Shown: positions 38,757-47,843, counted from the stretch's first letter. The stretch: DNA of 64,000 nt from Mesorhizobium sp. L-2-11 (GCF_016756595.1 NZ_AP023257.1:372001-436000), one strand, 5' to 3'. Translations and numbers: made by a program. The notes: generated by a model not told the origin, from the sequence alone.

Positions 38757-39716
38757 ATGACAAAAACGATCCTCGTCACTCTCGGGCTGACGCTTGCGAC
38801 AGCCATGTTCGCCGCCGAAGCGGCGACGATGGTGCCGCCGGGCAACAGTCATGTCGAGCAGCCCAACATACCGGGCGCCTCGAGCCGGCGCACCCAGGCC
38901 ACCAACAGCACCTTCCAGGCGAAATACCGCAAGATCTATGCGCTGCTGCAGCACGACGCCGGTCTTCGCGGCAAGATCGAGCAGGCAGCAGCGACCTATG
39001 GCATCGATCCTATGCATATCGTCGGCGCCATCGTCGGCGAGCACACCTACAATGTCGACGCCTACGACCGGCTGCAGACCTACTACGTCAAGGCGATCTC
39101 CTATCTGTCGAGCAAGCTGTCCTTCGCCTATGAAGGTGAGGACATCACCGATTTCGTGCAACGGCCGCAATTCCGGGAATGCGTCGGCAAATCGGATAGT
39201 TACGAGCTCTGGGAATGTCGCGAGCAGGTGTGGAACCTTTCCTTTCGCGGCAAGACTGTCGGCGGTGAGAGTTTCCCCGACGACCGCTTCGGCGCGACTT
39301 TCTTCCAGCCCTTTTATGCCGGCCAGACTTTTGGCCTGGGCCAGCTCAATCCGCTGACCGCCTTGCAGATGAGCGATCTCGTGCACCAGGTGTCCGGCCT
39401 GCCAAAGCTCGACGTTGGCGACCCGAACGCGGTCTACAAGACCATCATGGATCCGGACCTGACCTTGGATTATGTCGCGGCAACGATCCGGAAATCGATC
39501 GATGCCTATCAGAGCATTGCCGGCTTCGACATATCGGGCAATCCCGGCATCACATCGACGCTCTACAATGTCGGCAATCCGCAACAGCGCGCGCATGCGC
39601 TGAAGGCCGAAAACGACAGGCGCCGCGCCGCGGGCGAACCGGAGAAGCTGCCCGAGGAAAACTACTATGGCTGGCTGGTCAACGACAAATTGCCGGAGCT
39701 GAAGGCGCTGTTTTAG
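38757..39716 (+). CDS. DUF1402 family secreted protein
   Basis: A 319-residue protein with an N-terminal signal peptide (MTKTILVTLGLTLATAMFAAEA, cleaved near residue 22). The body contains GIDPMHIVGAIVGEHTYNVDAYDRLQ and FGLGQLNPLTALQMSD, which recall the Glu and GLGQ patterns of soluble lytic transglycosylases, so a peptidoglycan-related role is possible but unproven. DUF1402 proteins are found mainly in Rhizobiales. A start 21 codons upstream would pass through the inverted repeat and is unlikely. Confidence 0.85.
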   Translation: MTKTILVTLGLTLATAMFAAEAATMVPPGNSHVEQPNIPGASSRRTQATNSTFQAKYRKIYALLQHDAGLRGKIEQAAATYGIDPMHIVGAIVGEHTYNVDAYDRLQTYYVKAISYLSSKLSFAYEGEDITDFVQRPQFRECVGKSDSYELWECREQVWNLSFRGKTVGGESFPDDRFGATFFQPFYAGQTFGLGQLNPLTALQMSDLVHQVSGLPKLDVGDPNAVYKTIMDPDLTLDYVAATIRKSIDAYQSIAGFDISGNPGITSTLYNVGNPQQRAHALKAENDRRRAAGEPEKLPEENYYGWLVNDKLPELKALF

Positions 39717-39842
39717 AAACGCTACGAGCCTTTCCGAGTTCGCGCCGCTCCGCCCGCGGCTGTGATGCATTGCCACTTGCAATCCGTCGCCGAGAAACTG
39801 GGTATGGTACCCATGCCAACCGGCAGATTTGGCTTGGTGAAT

Positions 39843-39859
39843 TTATCAAAAATTGATAA
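39843..39859. promoter_or_regulatory. Operator palindrome of the ParDE operon
   Basis: TTATCAA-AAA-TTGATAA, a perfect 17-base palindrome, 27 bases before the antitoxin start. A GATAAT, similar to a -10 hexamer, follows immediately. ParD-type antitoxins repress their own operon by binding such sites, so this is the likely auto-regulatory operator. Confidence 0.65.
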
Positions 39860-39886
39860 GATCCGATAATCGAAAGGGTCTGACCT

Positions 39887-40144
39887 ATGCCTTCAAGTTA
39901 CAATATTGGCGCTCGCTATGAGACGCTGGTGCGCGAACTGGTGGGGAGCGGCCGCTATGCCAGCGCCAGCGAAGTTCTGCGCGATAGCTTGCGCCTGCTC
40001 GAGGAACGCGAGGCGCAGCGGAAAGCCAAGCTTGCCGCGCTTCGTGATGATATCCGAGCCGGTATTGAGAGCGGCCCCGGCATTCCAGCCGACGAGATTT
40101 TTGACAGGTTGGAAGCCAAGTACAGCGACGGAACCCGCAAATAA
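39887..40144 (+). CDS. parD: ParD-like antitoxin
   Basis: An 85-residue ribbon-helix-helix antitoxin. The N-terminal DNA-binding part is SSYNIGARYETLVRELVGSGRYASASEVLRDSLRLLEERE, matching the ParD/CC2985 family. The C-terminal part (IPADEIFDRLEAKYS) would wrap the toxin. The stop overlaps the toxin start (TAATG), a typical toxin-antitoxin arrangement. It is probably repressed through the palindrome upstream. Confidence 0.93.
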   Translation: MPSSYNIGARYETLVRELVGSGRYASASEVLRDSLRLLEEREAQRKAKLAALRDDIRAGIESGPGIPADEIFDRLEAKYSDGTRK

Positions 40145-40443
40145 TGGCGGTTCTATTCGCCCCTGCTGCCGCGCAGGACATTGAGGAAATTGGCGACTAT
40201 ATTCACGCTGAAAACCCCGCAGCCGCGATGCGCTTTGTAACGGCTCTCAGGGCGCGCTGTCGCCGGATTGTCGACGCACCGCACGGCGGCGTTCCCCGCC
40301 CTGCCCTGTGGTCCGGTCTGCGCTCCGTTGCCTTCCAGCGTTATGTGATTTTCTACACTGTTGAAGGCTCTGCCATACGCATCGAGCGAATCTTGCATGG
40401 CGCCCGCGACATCGAGGCCATCTTTTACGAGGGCGATAGCTGA
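40144..40443 (+). CDS. parE: ParE/RelE-family toxin
   Basis: A 99-residue toxin with the ParE fold: N-terminal helical hairpin AAQDIEEIGDYIHAENPAAAMRFVTAL, then strands LRSVAFQRYVIFYTV and IRIERILHGARDIEAIF. The R-x-L-H-G-x-R-D end is typical of ParE, which poisons DNA gyrase. One-base overlap with the antitoxin gene. It may serve as a stabilising module for the adjoining accessory island. Confidence 0.93.
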   Translation: MAVLFAPAAAQDIEEIGDYIHAENPAAAMRFVTALRARCRRIVDAPHGGVPRPALWSGLRSVAFQRYVIFYTVEGSAIRIERILHGARDIEAIFYEGDS

Positions 40444-40495
40444 CAGGTTGAAAGCACCGCCGTCACTGGATCTCCACGACAGCCGCGCCTTCAGC

Positions 40496-41725
40496 TCATG
40501 CCGCCAGCAACGACTTCAGCTTGACCGTTTGCGAACCGAGCGCCTCAGGCGCCGGTTTTGCGCGCCTGGCGATCAGCATCTCGGCCAGCCTGATGTCGCG
40601 GGCGACCGAATTGCCTGGACCAATGCCGCTCGCCGCAACCAGCCTGCCGTCTTCGGCTAGATGAAACAGGATCAAGGCGCCGTCGTCGAGATCGCGGCGC
40701 ACGATCTTGCTGCCCTCGTCCGACAGCCCAGCGATCTGCAACGTCAGGCCGTACTGATCCGACCAGAACCAGGGCACCGCCGCGTGGGCCTCGCCGGCGC
40801 CAAGCATGTTGCTGGCCGCAAGCGCGCCGTGCTCCTGCGCGTTGCGCCAGGCCTCCAGCCGAACGCGCCGGCCGCCATAGACGGCAAGCGGAAACGAGCA
40901 GCAATCGCCGGCGGCAAAGATGTCCCGATCGCTGGTGCGAAGCTCGGCATCGACGGCTATGCCGTTGTCGATCGTCAGCCCCGCTTCCGCGGCAAGTCCG
41001 GTCACCGGCAAAGCGCCGATGCCGATCACCGCCAGGTCGGCGACGATGTCCTGCCCGCCGGCAAGCGCGATGCGCACTTCGGCGCCGTCGTCCGCGATCG
41101 CCGCGATGGCATCGCCGCACAGGATTTTGACGCCTTCGGCTTCATGCGCCTCGTGGATAATTTTGGCGATCTCGGCCGGCACGCCGCGCATCAGGATGCG
41201 CGGCTGCGCCTCGATGACGGTGACCACTGCGCCCAGTCTGCGTGCCGCGGCGGCGAGCTCAAGACCGATGAAGCCGCCGCCAACGATGGCGATGCGGTTT
41301 GCGGGGCGGAGATGAGCGCGAATGGCCAGCGCGTCGCTGAAGGTCCGGAGATAAGCACAACGCGGCCCGAGGCCCGGTATTGGCAGTCTGCGCGGCACCG
41401 ATCCAGTTGCCAGCAACAGCTTGTCGTAAGGCAGGATCGAGCCGTCCGACAGGCGTACGACACGCGCAGCGCGGTCGATCGCCACCGCCTGAACCGAATG
41501 GATATGCCGGATCGATCTCTCGGTCAGGATCGCATCGCTGGCGATCGCCTTGATCACCGGCGCATCACCGGTCATCGCGTCCTTCGACAGCGGCGGCCGC
41601 TCGTAAGGCAGATGCGGCTCGTCGCCGACCAGCGTCACCGGGCCATCATGGCCGAGATCGCGCAGCGCCAAAGCAGCCCGCCCGCCGCATTCGCCGGCGC
41701 CGATGATGAGCATTCCTTTCGCCAT
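40496..41725 (-). CDS. mocF: FAD-dependent ferredoxin reductase (MocF-like)
   Basis: A 409-residue NAD(P)H:ferredoxin reductase. The N-terminal FAD-binding GAGECGG is slightly unusual (GxGxxG), the NAD site is IVGGGFIGLELAAAARRLG, and the FAD aspartate is in IFAAGDCCSF. It would pass electrons to the Rieske ferredoxin encoded just upstream, 5 bases away. In rhizopine catabolism the MocDEF set demethylates 3-O-methyl-scyllo-inosamine; here the order mocD-mocE-mocF is the same. The start MAKGMLIIGAG is chosen over upstream starts that run into mocE. Confidence 0.85.
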   Translation of the reverse strand: MAKGMLIIGAGECGGRAALALRDLGHDGPVTLVGDEPHLPYERPPLSKDAMTGDAPVIKAIASDAILTERSIRHIHSVQAVAIDRAARVVRLSDGSILPYDKLLLATGSVPRRLPIPGLGPRCAYLRTFSDALAIRAHLRPANRIAIVGGGFIGLELAAAARRLGAVVTVIEAQPRILMRGVPAEIAKIIHEAHEAEGVKILCGDAIAAIADDGAEVRIALAGGQDIVADLAVIGIGALPVTGLAAEAGLTIDNGIAVDAELRTSDRDIFAAGDCCSFPLAVYGGRRVRLEAWRNAQEHGALAASNMLGAGEAHAAVPWFWSDQYGLTLQIAGLSDEGSKIVRRDLDDGALILFHLAEDGRLVAASGIGPGNSVARDIRLAEMLIARRAKPAPEALGSQTVKLKSLLAA

Positions 41726-41730
41726 CACCG

Positions 41731-42045
41731 TCAGCCGATCCGAATGAGGATTTTGCCGGCGTCGAGCTTGACCGGATAGGTCCGGAGATTGACGCAGACC
41801 GGTGCGCCCCTGGCTGCACCGGTCTTGTAGTTGAAGCGGCCATTGTGCTTCGGGCATTCGATGATGTCGTCCATCACCAGCCCGTCGGCCAGATGCACCT
41901 TCTCATGCGTGCAAAGGCCGTCCGTCGCGAAATATTCGTCGTCTGGACTGCGATAGATGGCGAAGGTGCGGCCGTCATGGTCGAACCGCATCACGTCCTC
42001 CTCGTCGATGTCATCGGCACCACAGGCCTCGACCCAGTCGCTCAT
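41731..42045 (-). CDS. mocE: Rieske [2Fe-2S] ferredoxin (MocE-like)
   Basis: A 104-residue Rieske-type ferredoxin. Cluster ligands are C45 and H47 (LCTHEKVHL) and C64 and H67 (CPKHNGRF). It carries electrons from the reductase MocF to the membrane oxygenase MocD. It is 52 bases after mocD. Confidence 0.92.
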   Translation of the reverse strand: MSDWVEACGADDIDEEDVMRFDHDGRTFAIYRSPDDEYFATDGLCTHEKVHLADGLVMDDIIECPKHNGRFNYKTGAARGAPVCVNLRTYPVKLDAGKILIRIG

Positions 42046-42097
42046 TGGTCCTCCCGGCAGAATTATGCTTGGTCAACGTGCCCGGCACGGGCGCATA

Positions 42098-43252
42098 TCA
42101 TTCGGCTGCTGTCGCGACGGCAGCATTAACGTTGTGGAATTCGTCGCGATAAGGCTTGGCAGTCGGCGGCAGTTCGCGCTTGAGGAAATAGTCTTCATTG
42201 CGCAGCTGGCGCAGGAAGGCAGGCACCATCTCGCGATAGCCGGCCAGGATCGATGGCGTCGGCGCCGGCAGATCGTGCTTGATCAGCTCATGCAGCCTCG
42301 GCAGCGCGTGATATGGCACCATCGGGAACATGTGATGCTCGACATGATAGTTCATGTTCCAGTAGATGAAGCGGCTGATCGGGTTCATGTAGACCGTGCG
42401 GCTGTTGAGGCGATGGTCGATGACATTTTCGGCAAGGCCGCCATGCTGCAGCAGGCCGGTCATGACGTGATGCCAGGCGCCGTAAAGCCTGGGCAGACCG
42501 ACCAGCATCAAGGGCAGGAACGAGCCGCTGTAGAGCGCCAGCGCGATGGTCGCGGCATAGATCGCGGTCCAGATGCGGGCAATGCGGATCGCCTTTGGCT
42601 GCTCCTGCTCGGGAATGAAGGTCTTTTCCGCCGGGCTGATAATCCCGGCCGCATTGCGCACCATGTCGCTCATGGCATGCCAGGCATCGACAATGCCGAA
42701 GAAATTGAGCACGACGCGCAACAGGTCTGGCGGGCGCATCACCGCGATCTCCGGATCGCGGCCGACGATGATCGTGTCAGTGTGATGCCGCGTATGGCTC
42801 CAGCGCCAGGTCACCGGGTTGCGCATGATCATGAAGCAGGCGATCTGATAGACCACATCATTCATCCACTGCGTCCTGAAGGCGGTGCCGTGGCCGCATT
42901 CGTGCCAGCGTGAATCGGTGGAAGAGCCGTAGAGCACGCCATAGACGAAGAAGAACGGCACGCACCACCATGTGCCCCAGAACCAGGCGCCGCCGGCGCC
43001 GCTCAGGATCAGGGCGGAGAGCCAGAGGATGGTGTCGCGCATCGCCGGCCCGTCGGAGCGCTGCATCAGCTCCTTCATCTGCTTGCGGGGCACGTCGGTA
43101 TGATACCATTCGGCCGCCGCCAGCCCGGTCTCGACGGCGCGTTTCGCGTCGCGGCCGAGCAGGCTGTAGTCTCGCCGGGACGGCATTGCAGATAGTGTCG
43201 CTTCCATTGAGGCTGCCTCCGTCGGCATCCGTCGGAACGGCGCCTCTGCCAC
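42098..43252 (-). CDS. mocD: Fatty-acid-desaturase-like oxygenase (MocD-like)
   Basis: A 384-residue di-iron membrane oxygenase. The three histidine boxes are HECGH (117-121), HTRHH (153-157) and HVEHH (302-306), with membrane segments at roughly 75-108 and 225-250. MocD is the oxygenase that removes the methyl group of the rhizopine 3-O-methyl-scyllo-inosamine; related enzymes act on hydrocarbons. Its position next to a ferredoxin, a reductase and inositol catabolic genes supports the rhizopine role, although substrate specificity is inferred. It is divergent from the LacI regulator gene. Confidence 0.87.
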   Translation of the reverse strand: MAEAPFRRMPTEAASMEATLSAMPSRRDYSLLGRDAKRAVETGLAAAEWYHTDVPRKQMKELMQRSDGPAMRDTILWLSALILSGAGGAWFWGTWWCVPFFFVYGVLYGSSTDSRWHECGHGTAFRTQWMNDVVYQIACFMIMRNPVTWRWSHTRHHTDTIIVGRDPEIAVMRPPDLLRVVLNFFGIVDAWHAMSDMVRNAAGIISPAEKTFIPEQEQPKAIRIARIWTAIYAATIALALYSGSFLPLMLVGLPRLYGAWHHVMTGLLQHGGLAENVIDHRLNSRTVYMNPISRFIYWNMNYHVEHHMFPMVPYHALPRLHELIKHDLPAPTPSILAGYREMVPAFLRQLRNEDYFLKRELPPTAKPYRDEFHNVNAAVATAAE

Positions 43253-43370
43253 AGGTGCTTATGCCCTAAAATAACGCCAAGCCGTGATAGGCTCAACATC
43301 ACGAAGAAAGTTTCTATCATTTCCCATCAGAATGATGTATAGCCTATGCGGGCAATCAGGCAGGAAGCGT

Positions 43371-44402
43371 ATGGCAAAACGGCCAACTATCACCGATCTG
43401 GCGCGTATTTCGGGGGTCAGCGTCGCCACCGTCGATCGGGTGCTGAACAATCGCCTGCCGGTGCGCGAGGAAACCGCGCGACGCGTCTATGAGGCCGCCA
43501 CCAGCATCGGCTATCACGCCGCCGGGCTGATCAAGCAGCGGATGCGCCAGGAACTGCCGGAATACCGGCTCGGCTTTCTGCTGCTGAGGGGCAATGATGT
43601 TTTCTACAGCGATTTCGCCCGCGAGATCGAACTGGCTGTTTCGCAATCGCAGCGCTTCCGCGGCGTCGCAACCATCGATTTCGCCAGTTCGCTGGCCCCC
43701 GACGAGATCGCCGCCCAGATGCGCAAGCTGGCGGCGAAATCCAGGGCAGTCGCCGTTGTCGGTCCGGACCATCCAACGCTGACGGCAGCCGTCGAGACCC
43801 TGAAGGCGAGGGGCCAACCCGTCTTCTCCCTGCTATCCGACTTTGCAGCCGGCATCCGCGAGGGCTATGTCGGCCTCGACAACCGCAAGGTCGGCCGCAC
43901 CGCGGCCTGGATGATCGCCAGAGCGGCGAGGAAGCCCGGCAAGGTCGCCCTTTTCGTCGGCAGCCATCGCTTCCATGGCCATGAGCTGCGCGAGATCGGC
44001 TTCAGATCGTTTTTCCGCGAGCATGCGCCGGAATTCACGGTGATGGAGACGCTGGTCAACCTGGAAGCCAACCAGGTGACCCATGATGCAATGATCGATC
44101 TTCTGGCGCGGTACCCGGATCTGGCCGGCTGCTACGTCGCTGGCGGCGGCATGGAAGGCGCCGTTTCCGCGCTGCGGGCGGCCAGGCCGGCAAACATGCC
44201 GGTGGTCGTCTGCAACGAGATCAACGCCGAATCGCGCGCGGCGCTCGCCGACAACATCCTGACCATGGTGATTTCGACGCCGCTGGCAGCACTATGCCGC
44301 GAGCTTGTCGGGCTGATGGCGCATGCCATCGAGGCAGGCGCTGCCAATGCGCCGGGCCAGACCTTCCTGCCGTTCGACATCTATCTGCCGGAAAACATCT
44401 AG
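43371..44402 (+). CDS. LacI-family transcriptional regulator of the importer/moc genes
   Basis: A 343-residue LacI-type regulator. The helix-turn-helix is at the N-terminus (TITDLARISGVSVATVDRVLNNRLPV), followed by a periplasmic-binding-like sensor domain of about 270 residues. It is divergent from mocD and lies directly before a sugar ABC importer, so it probably controls one or both. The ATG with AGGAAG just upstream is chosen over a GTG 29 codons earlier. The effector is likely an inositol or amino-inositol, inferred from context. Confidence 0.88.
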   Translation: MAKRPTITDLARISGVSVATVDRVLNNRLPVREETARRVYEAATSIGYHAAGLIKQRMRQELPEYRLGFLLLRGNDVFYSDFAREIELAVSQSQRFRGVATIDFASSLAPDEIAAQMRKLAAKSRAVAVVGPDHPTLTAAVETLKARGQPVFSLLSDFAAGIREGYVGLDNRKVGRTAAWMIARAARKPGKVALFVGSHRFHGHELREIGFRSFFREHAPEFTVMETLVNLEANQVTHDAMIDLLARYPDLAGCYVAGGGMEGAVSALRAARPANMPVVVCNEINAESRAALADNILTMVISTPLAALCRELVGLMAHAIEAGAANAPGQTFLPFDIYLPENI

Positions 44403-44554
44403 GTTCGGGCAGAACATCTGGGCTCAGCCAACATCCTGATTAGATCGGGGCGTCGGCAATGATGTGAACCATCAGCCTGATAGTTTCTTGCAAAAGATTT
44501 GCCGACCCTCAGCCGCGTTGTCCGAAAAATATGGCAGCCGCTTTCGGAATCTCC

Positions 44555-44632
44555 TTGACGTCCGCCCGTAGAATGGAATAAATATTTCACTAACTAGGTA
44601 TTTTGGTTCTTTCGTTCCGGAACATCTGTTTC
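44555..44632 (+). promoter_or_regulatory. Importer promoter region with two IolR-like sites
   Basis: A TTGACG hexamer (44555-44560) is followed after about 18 bases by an AT-rich TAAATA segment. Two GGAA-N6-TTTC sites, each one mismatch from the GGAA-N6-TTCC motif reported for rhizobial IolR, lie at 44575-44588 (overlapping the possible -10) and 44619-44632. They are 44 bases apart. This is the main content of the 368-base gap before the binding-protein gene; I see nothing else in it. Confidence 0.45.
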
Positions 44633-44770
44633 AACGGAGGACTTGGCGTTCCAGCCAACGCGGAAATCGCCATCGGAAACGGAGAAGCAATCGGGAGAGA
44701 TTCCCTGGGAGATCGGGGATTCCGGGTAGATCGGTGCAGCCGGACACCAATTCTGTGGAGGAGAAATAGA

Positions 44771-45712
44771 ATGAAAAAACTGCTGTTGGGCGCCGCATTC
44801 CTGGCGCTGATGAGCTCGTCCGCCCTCGCTGCCAAAATCGGCGTCTCGATGGCGCTGTTCGACGACAATTTTCTCACCGTGCTGCGCAACGGCATGATCG
44901 AGCAGGCCAAAGGCATGGAAGGCGTGGAACTGCAGGTCGAGGACGCGCAGAACGACGTGGCCAAGCAGCTCGACCAGATCAAGAACTTCGTCGCCTCGGG
45001 TGTCGATGCGATTATCGTCAATCCAGTCGACACCTCGGCCACCCAGGCGATGTCGGATGCCGCGGCTGCGGCCAACGTTCCGCTGGTCTATGTCAACCGC
45101 GAGCCGGTCAATGTCGACACGCTGCCGGACAACCAGGCTTTCGTTGCCTCGAACGAGGTTGAGTCAGGCACTCTCGAGACCCAGGAAGTCTGCCGCCTGT
45201 TCAAGGAAGCCGGCAAGACCGAGGCCAATGTCTACGTGATCATGGGCGAACTGTCGAACCAGGCCGCGGTGCAGCGCACCAAGGACATCGAGGATGTGAT
45301 CGCCACTCCCGAATGCAGCTTCATCAAGATCATCGACAAGCAGACGTCGAACTGGAAACGCGAGGAAGCACAGAACCTGATGACCAACTGGCTTTCGACC
45401 GGCGCGCCATTCGATGGCGTGATCGCCAACAATGACGAAAGCGCCATCGGTGCGATCCAGGCCATGAAGGCTGCCAACATCGACATGAAGTCGGTTGTCG
45501 TCGGTGGCGTGGACGCCACCCAGGACGCGCTTGCCGCGATGCAGGCGGGCGATCTCGACGTGACCGTGTTCCAGGACGCGGCCGGCCAAGGCGCCGGGGC
45601 GCTGGACGCGGCGCTCAAGCTTTCCAAGGGCGAGGCAGTCGAGCAGAAGGTCTACATCCCGTTCCAGCTGGTCACGCCGGCAAACATGGACAAGTTCCTG
45701 CAGAAGAACTGA
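44771..45712 (+). CDS. Sugar ABC transporter substrate-binding protein, inositol/rhizopine type (MocB-like)
   Basis: Periplasmic ligand-binding component, 313 residues. The signal peptide is MKKLLLGAAFLALMSSSALA, cleaved near residue 21. The mature start (KIGVSMALFDDNFLTVLRNGM) and the body (EDAQNDVAKQLDQIKNFVASGVDAIIVNPVDT, in pattern) follow the ribose/galactose-binding family and resemble MocB, the rhizopine-binding protein. The gene leads a transporter operon next to mocDEF and iolG. GGAGG precedes the start. A myo- or scyllo-inositol ligand is the main alternative. Confidence 0.82.
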   Translation: MKKLLLGAAFLALMSSSALAAKIGVSMALFDDNFLTVLRNGMIEQAKGMEGVELQVEDAQNDVAKQLDQIKNFVASGVDAIIVNPVDTSATQAMSDAAAAANVPLVYVNREPVNVDTLPDNQAFVASNEVESGTLETQEVCRLFKEAGKTEANVYVIMGELSNQAAVQRTKDIEDVIATPECSFIKIIDKQTSNWKREEAQNLMTNWLSTGAPFDGVIANNDESAIGAIQAMKAANIDMKSVVVGGVDATQDALAAMQAGDLDVTVFQDAAGQGAGALDAALKLSKGEAVEQKVYIPFQLVTPANMDKFLQKN

Positions 45713-45733
45713 GGCAGAGGAGCGTTTTCGATA

Positions 45734-45805
45734 GGAGCGGCGCGGCAGTGCATCGGACCGGTTTTGGAATCCGATGTTTTAAGAACAAAAAAACAGCGCC
45801 GCTCC
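45734..45805 (+). promoter_or_regulatory. Compound stem-loop between binding-protein and permease genes
   Basis: Outer arms GGAGCGGCGC (45734-45743) and GCGCCGCTCC (45796-45805) are perfect 10-base complements; inside, CATCGGA/TCCGATG forms a second hairpin. The outer stem is followed by CTTTTTCCC. Such structures after a binding-protein gene typically let that gene be expressed far more than the permease, by partial termination or RNA protection. Confidence 0.65.
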
Positions 45806-45870
45806 CTTTTTCCCTCATCGCCGCGGACAGCCGGCGAGAGGGCGACTGCGGCTGATGGAGGAAGCAAGAG

Positions 45871-46947
45871 TTGACACAGACAACCCATGGCGTCGGCGGA
45901 CTGAGCTATGATGCGAAAAAGCGGACATGGCCTGCCGAATTCAACGTTTTCCTGGCGCTCATCATCCTCGTCGGCGCCTTTGAGCTGATCGGCCGGGTCT
46001 TTCTTGGCGACAGCTTCCTGTTCAACACCCGCGCAAATGTCGATACGATCTTCAACGAAGCGCGCCTGCAGATCATCATCCTGCAGGTGTCGATCGTCGG
46101 CATCATCGCCATCGGCGTGACGCAGGTCATCATTTCCGGCGGCATCGACCTTTCCTCCGGTTCGGTCGTCGGCGCCACGGCGATGATCGCCATGAGCTTC
46201 GCCCAGGTGGCGACGGTCAACGGCAACCCGAACCCCAAGGCGATGTTCATCGAGCAGGGCTGGACCGACCTGCCGGTGATCGTGCCGGTGCTCGTCGCGA
46301 TCGGCTGCGGCCTGCTGGCGGGCCTGATCAACGGCACGCTGGTCGCCTATACCCGCATTCCGCCGTTCATCGCCACGCTCGGCATGATGGTCACCGCACG
46401 CGGCGTCGCCAAATGGTGGTCAAAAGGGCAGCCGATCTCGTTTCCCACCGAAAGTTTCGCCGCCATCGGCAAGGGGCTGATGCCGGTCATCATCTTCATA
46501 TCGCTGGCGATTCTGTTCCAGCTGATCCTGTCATACACCAGGTACGGCAAGCACTGTTATGCCATCGGCTCCAACGAGGACGCCGCGCGTATGTCCGGCA
46601 TAAATATCAAGGGCCACAAGGTCCTCGTCTTCGTCATTGCCGGCGTCCTCGCTTCGCTGGCGGCCGTGGTGCTGAGCTCCAAGAACCTCACTGCTCAGGC
46701 CGGCATGGGCGTGATGTACGAACTGGACGCGATCGCCATGGCGGTCATCGGCGGCGTCTCGCTGTCGGGCGGCCGCGGCTCGATCGTCGGCACGGTGATC
46801 GGTGCGCTGATCTTCGGCGTCATCATCTCCGGCTTCACCTTCCTGCGCCTCGACGCCTATTACCAGGAGATGGTCAAGGGCGTGATCATCATCGGCGCAG
46901 TCGTACTCGACCAGTGGCGCCAACGCCTGCGGGCAATGAGGGCTTGA
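45871..46947 (+). CDS. Sugar ABC transporter permease (CUT2 type)
   Basis: A 358-residue inner membrane permease with about nine helices. Family motifs include ISGGIDLSSGSVVGATAMIAMSF and LGMMVTARGVAKWWSKGQP. A TTG start with GGAGGA nine bases upstream is used; the preceding in-frame stop leaves no better choice. It lies 158 bases after the binding-protein gene, across a strong stem-loop, and is followed after two bases by the ATPase gene. Confidence 0.9.
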   Translation: MTQTTHGVGGLSYDAKKRTWPAEFNVFLALIILVGAFELIGRVFLGDSFLFNTRANVDTIFNEARLQIIILQVSIVGIIAIGVTQVIISGGIDLSSGSVVGATAMIAMSFAQVATVNGNPNPKAMFIEQGWTDLPVIVPVLVAIGCGLLAGLINGTLVAYTRIPPFIATLGMMVTARGVAKWWSKGQPISFPTESFAAIGKGLMPVIIFISLAILFQLILSYTRYGKHCYAIGSNEDAARMSGINIKGHKVLVFVIAGVLASLAAVVLSSKNLTAQAGMGVMYELDAIAMAVIGGVSLSGGRGSIVGTVIGALIFGVIISGFTFLRLDAYYQEMVKGVIIIGAVVLDQWRQRLRAMRA

Positions 46948-46949
46948 CC

Positions 46950-47717
46950 ATGTCAGACATCGTCCTGAAGACCGAAAACCTGACCAAATACTATGGCGGC
47001 GTGCATGCGCTCGAAGGCGCGAATTTCGAACTGCGCAAGGGCGAGCATGTCGCCATCATGGGCGACAACGGCGCCGGCAAATCGACCTTCGTGCGCCAGA
47101 TCACCGCCGTCGAGCAGCGCACCAGCGGCAAGATCTGGTTCGACGGCAAGGAAGTCAACTTCGCCGGCCCGATCGCGGCGCGCGAGGCGGGCATCGAGAC
47201 GGTGTTCCAGAACCTGGCGCTCGCCGACGATCTCGACGTGCCGTCGAACCTGTTTCTCGGCCGCGAAAAGGTGCTGTTCAATCTCGGGCCTTTCTCGATC
47301 CTCGATCGCAAGTTCATGCGCAAGGCGACCGAGGCAGCGTTGATCCGCACGGCCGTGAAGATTCCCAATCTTTCCAACACCATCCGCCACATGTCGGGCG
47401 GCCAGCGCCAGTGCGTGGCAATCGCCAGAACCGCGACTTTCGCGTCCAAGCTCATCATCATGGATGAGCCGACGGCAGCACTTGGTGTGCAGGAGACGAC
47501 GCAGGTCGAAAACATCATCCGCACGCTGAAGGCCAATGGCGAGCCGCTGATCCTGATCAGTCACAACATGCGCCAGGTGTTCGATCTTTGCGACCGCATC
47601 GTCGTCTTCCGGCGCGGCCGCATCGTCGCCAATTTGCGCAAGCAGGACACCGACGGCAACGACATCGTCTCATACATCACCGGCGCCAAGACCGGGGAGG
47701 CGGAACTTGCAGCTTAG
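46950..47717 (+). CDS. Sugar ABC transporter ATP-binding protein, single-domain type
   Basis: A 255-residue ATPase with one nucleotide-binding domain: Walker A GDNGAGKST at residues 38-46, signature MSGGQRQ, Walker B LIIMDEPTAALG and the H-loop ISHNM. Most CUT2 importers have a double-domain ATPase of about 500 residues; this half-length form resembles FrcA-type systems and presumably works as a homodimer. The frame is open upstream through the permease gene, but MSDIVLKTENLTKYYGG is clearly the start. Confidence 0.92.
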   Translation: MSDIVLKTENLTKYYGGVHALEGANFELRKGEHVAIMGDNGAGKSTFVRQITAVEQRTSGKIWFDGKEVNFAGPIAAREAGIETVFQNLALADDLDVPSNLFLGREKVLFNLGPFSILDRKFMRKATEAALIRTAVKIPNLSNTIRHMSGGQRQCVAIARTATFASKLIIMDEPTAALGVQETTQVENIIRTLKANGEPLILISHNMRQVFDLCDRIVVFRRGRIVANLRKQDTDGNDIVSYITGAKTGEAELAA

Positions 47718-47843
47718 GGCGGATGCGCGGCGGGTCATCGGCCCGTCGCCGATCAGCCGCGATAATAAAATCTACTGCGCCTCGCCCTCAACGGTGCAGT
47801 AAAGACGCACTACCATTTCAAACAATCCTCAAAGGAAATTCCC

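Noticed and set aside
43284..43319. TGATAG/CTATCA inverted pair between mocD and the LacI gene
   Set aside because: Arms of only six bases, 23 bases apart; too weak to call an operator.
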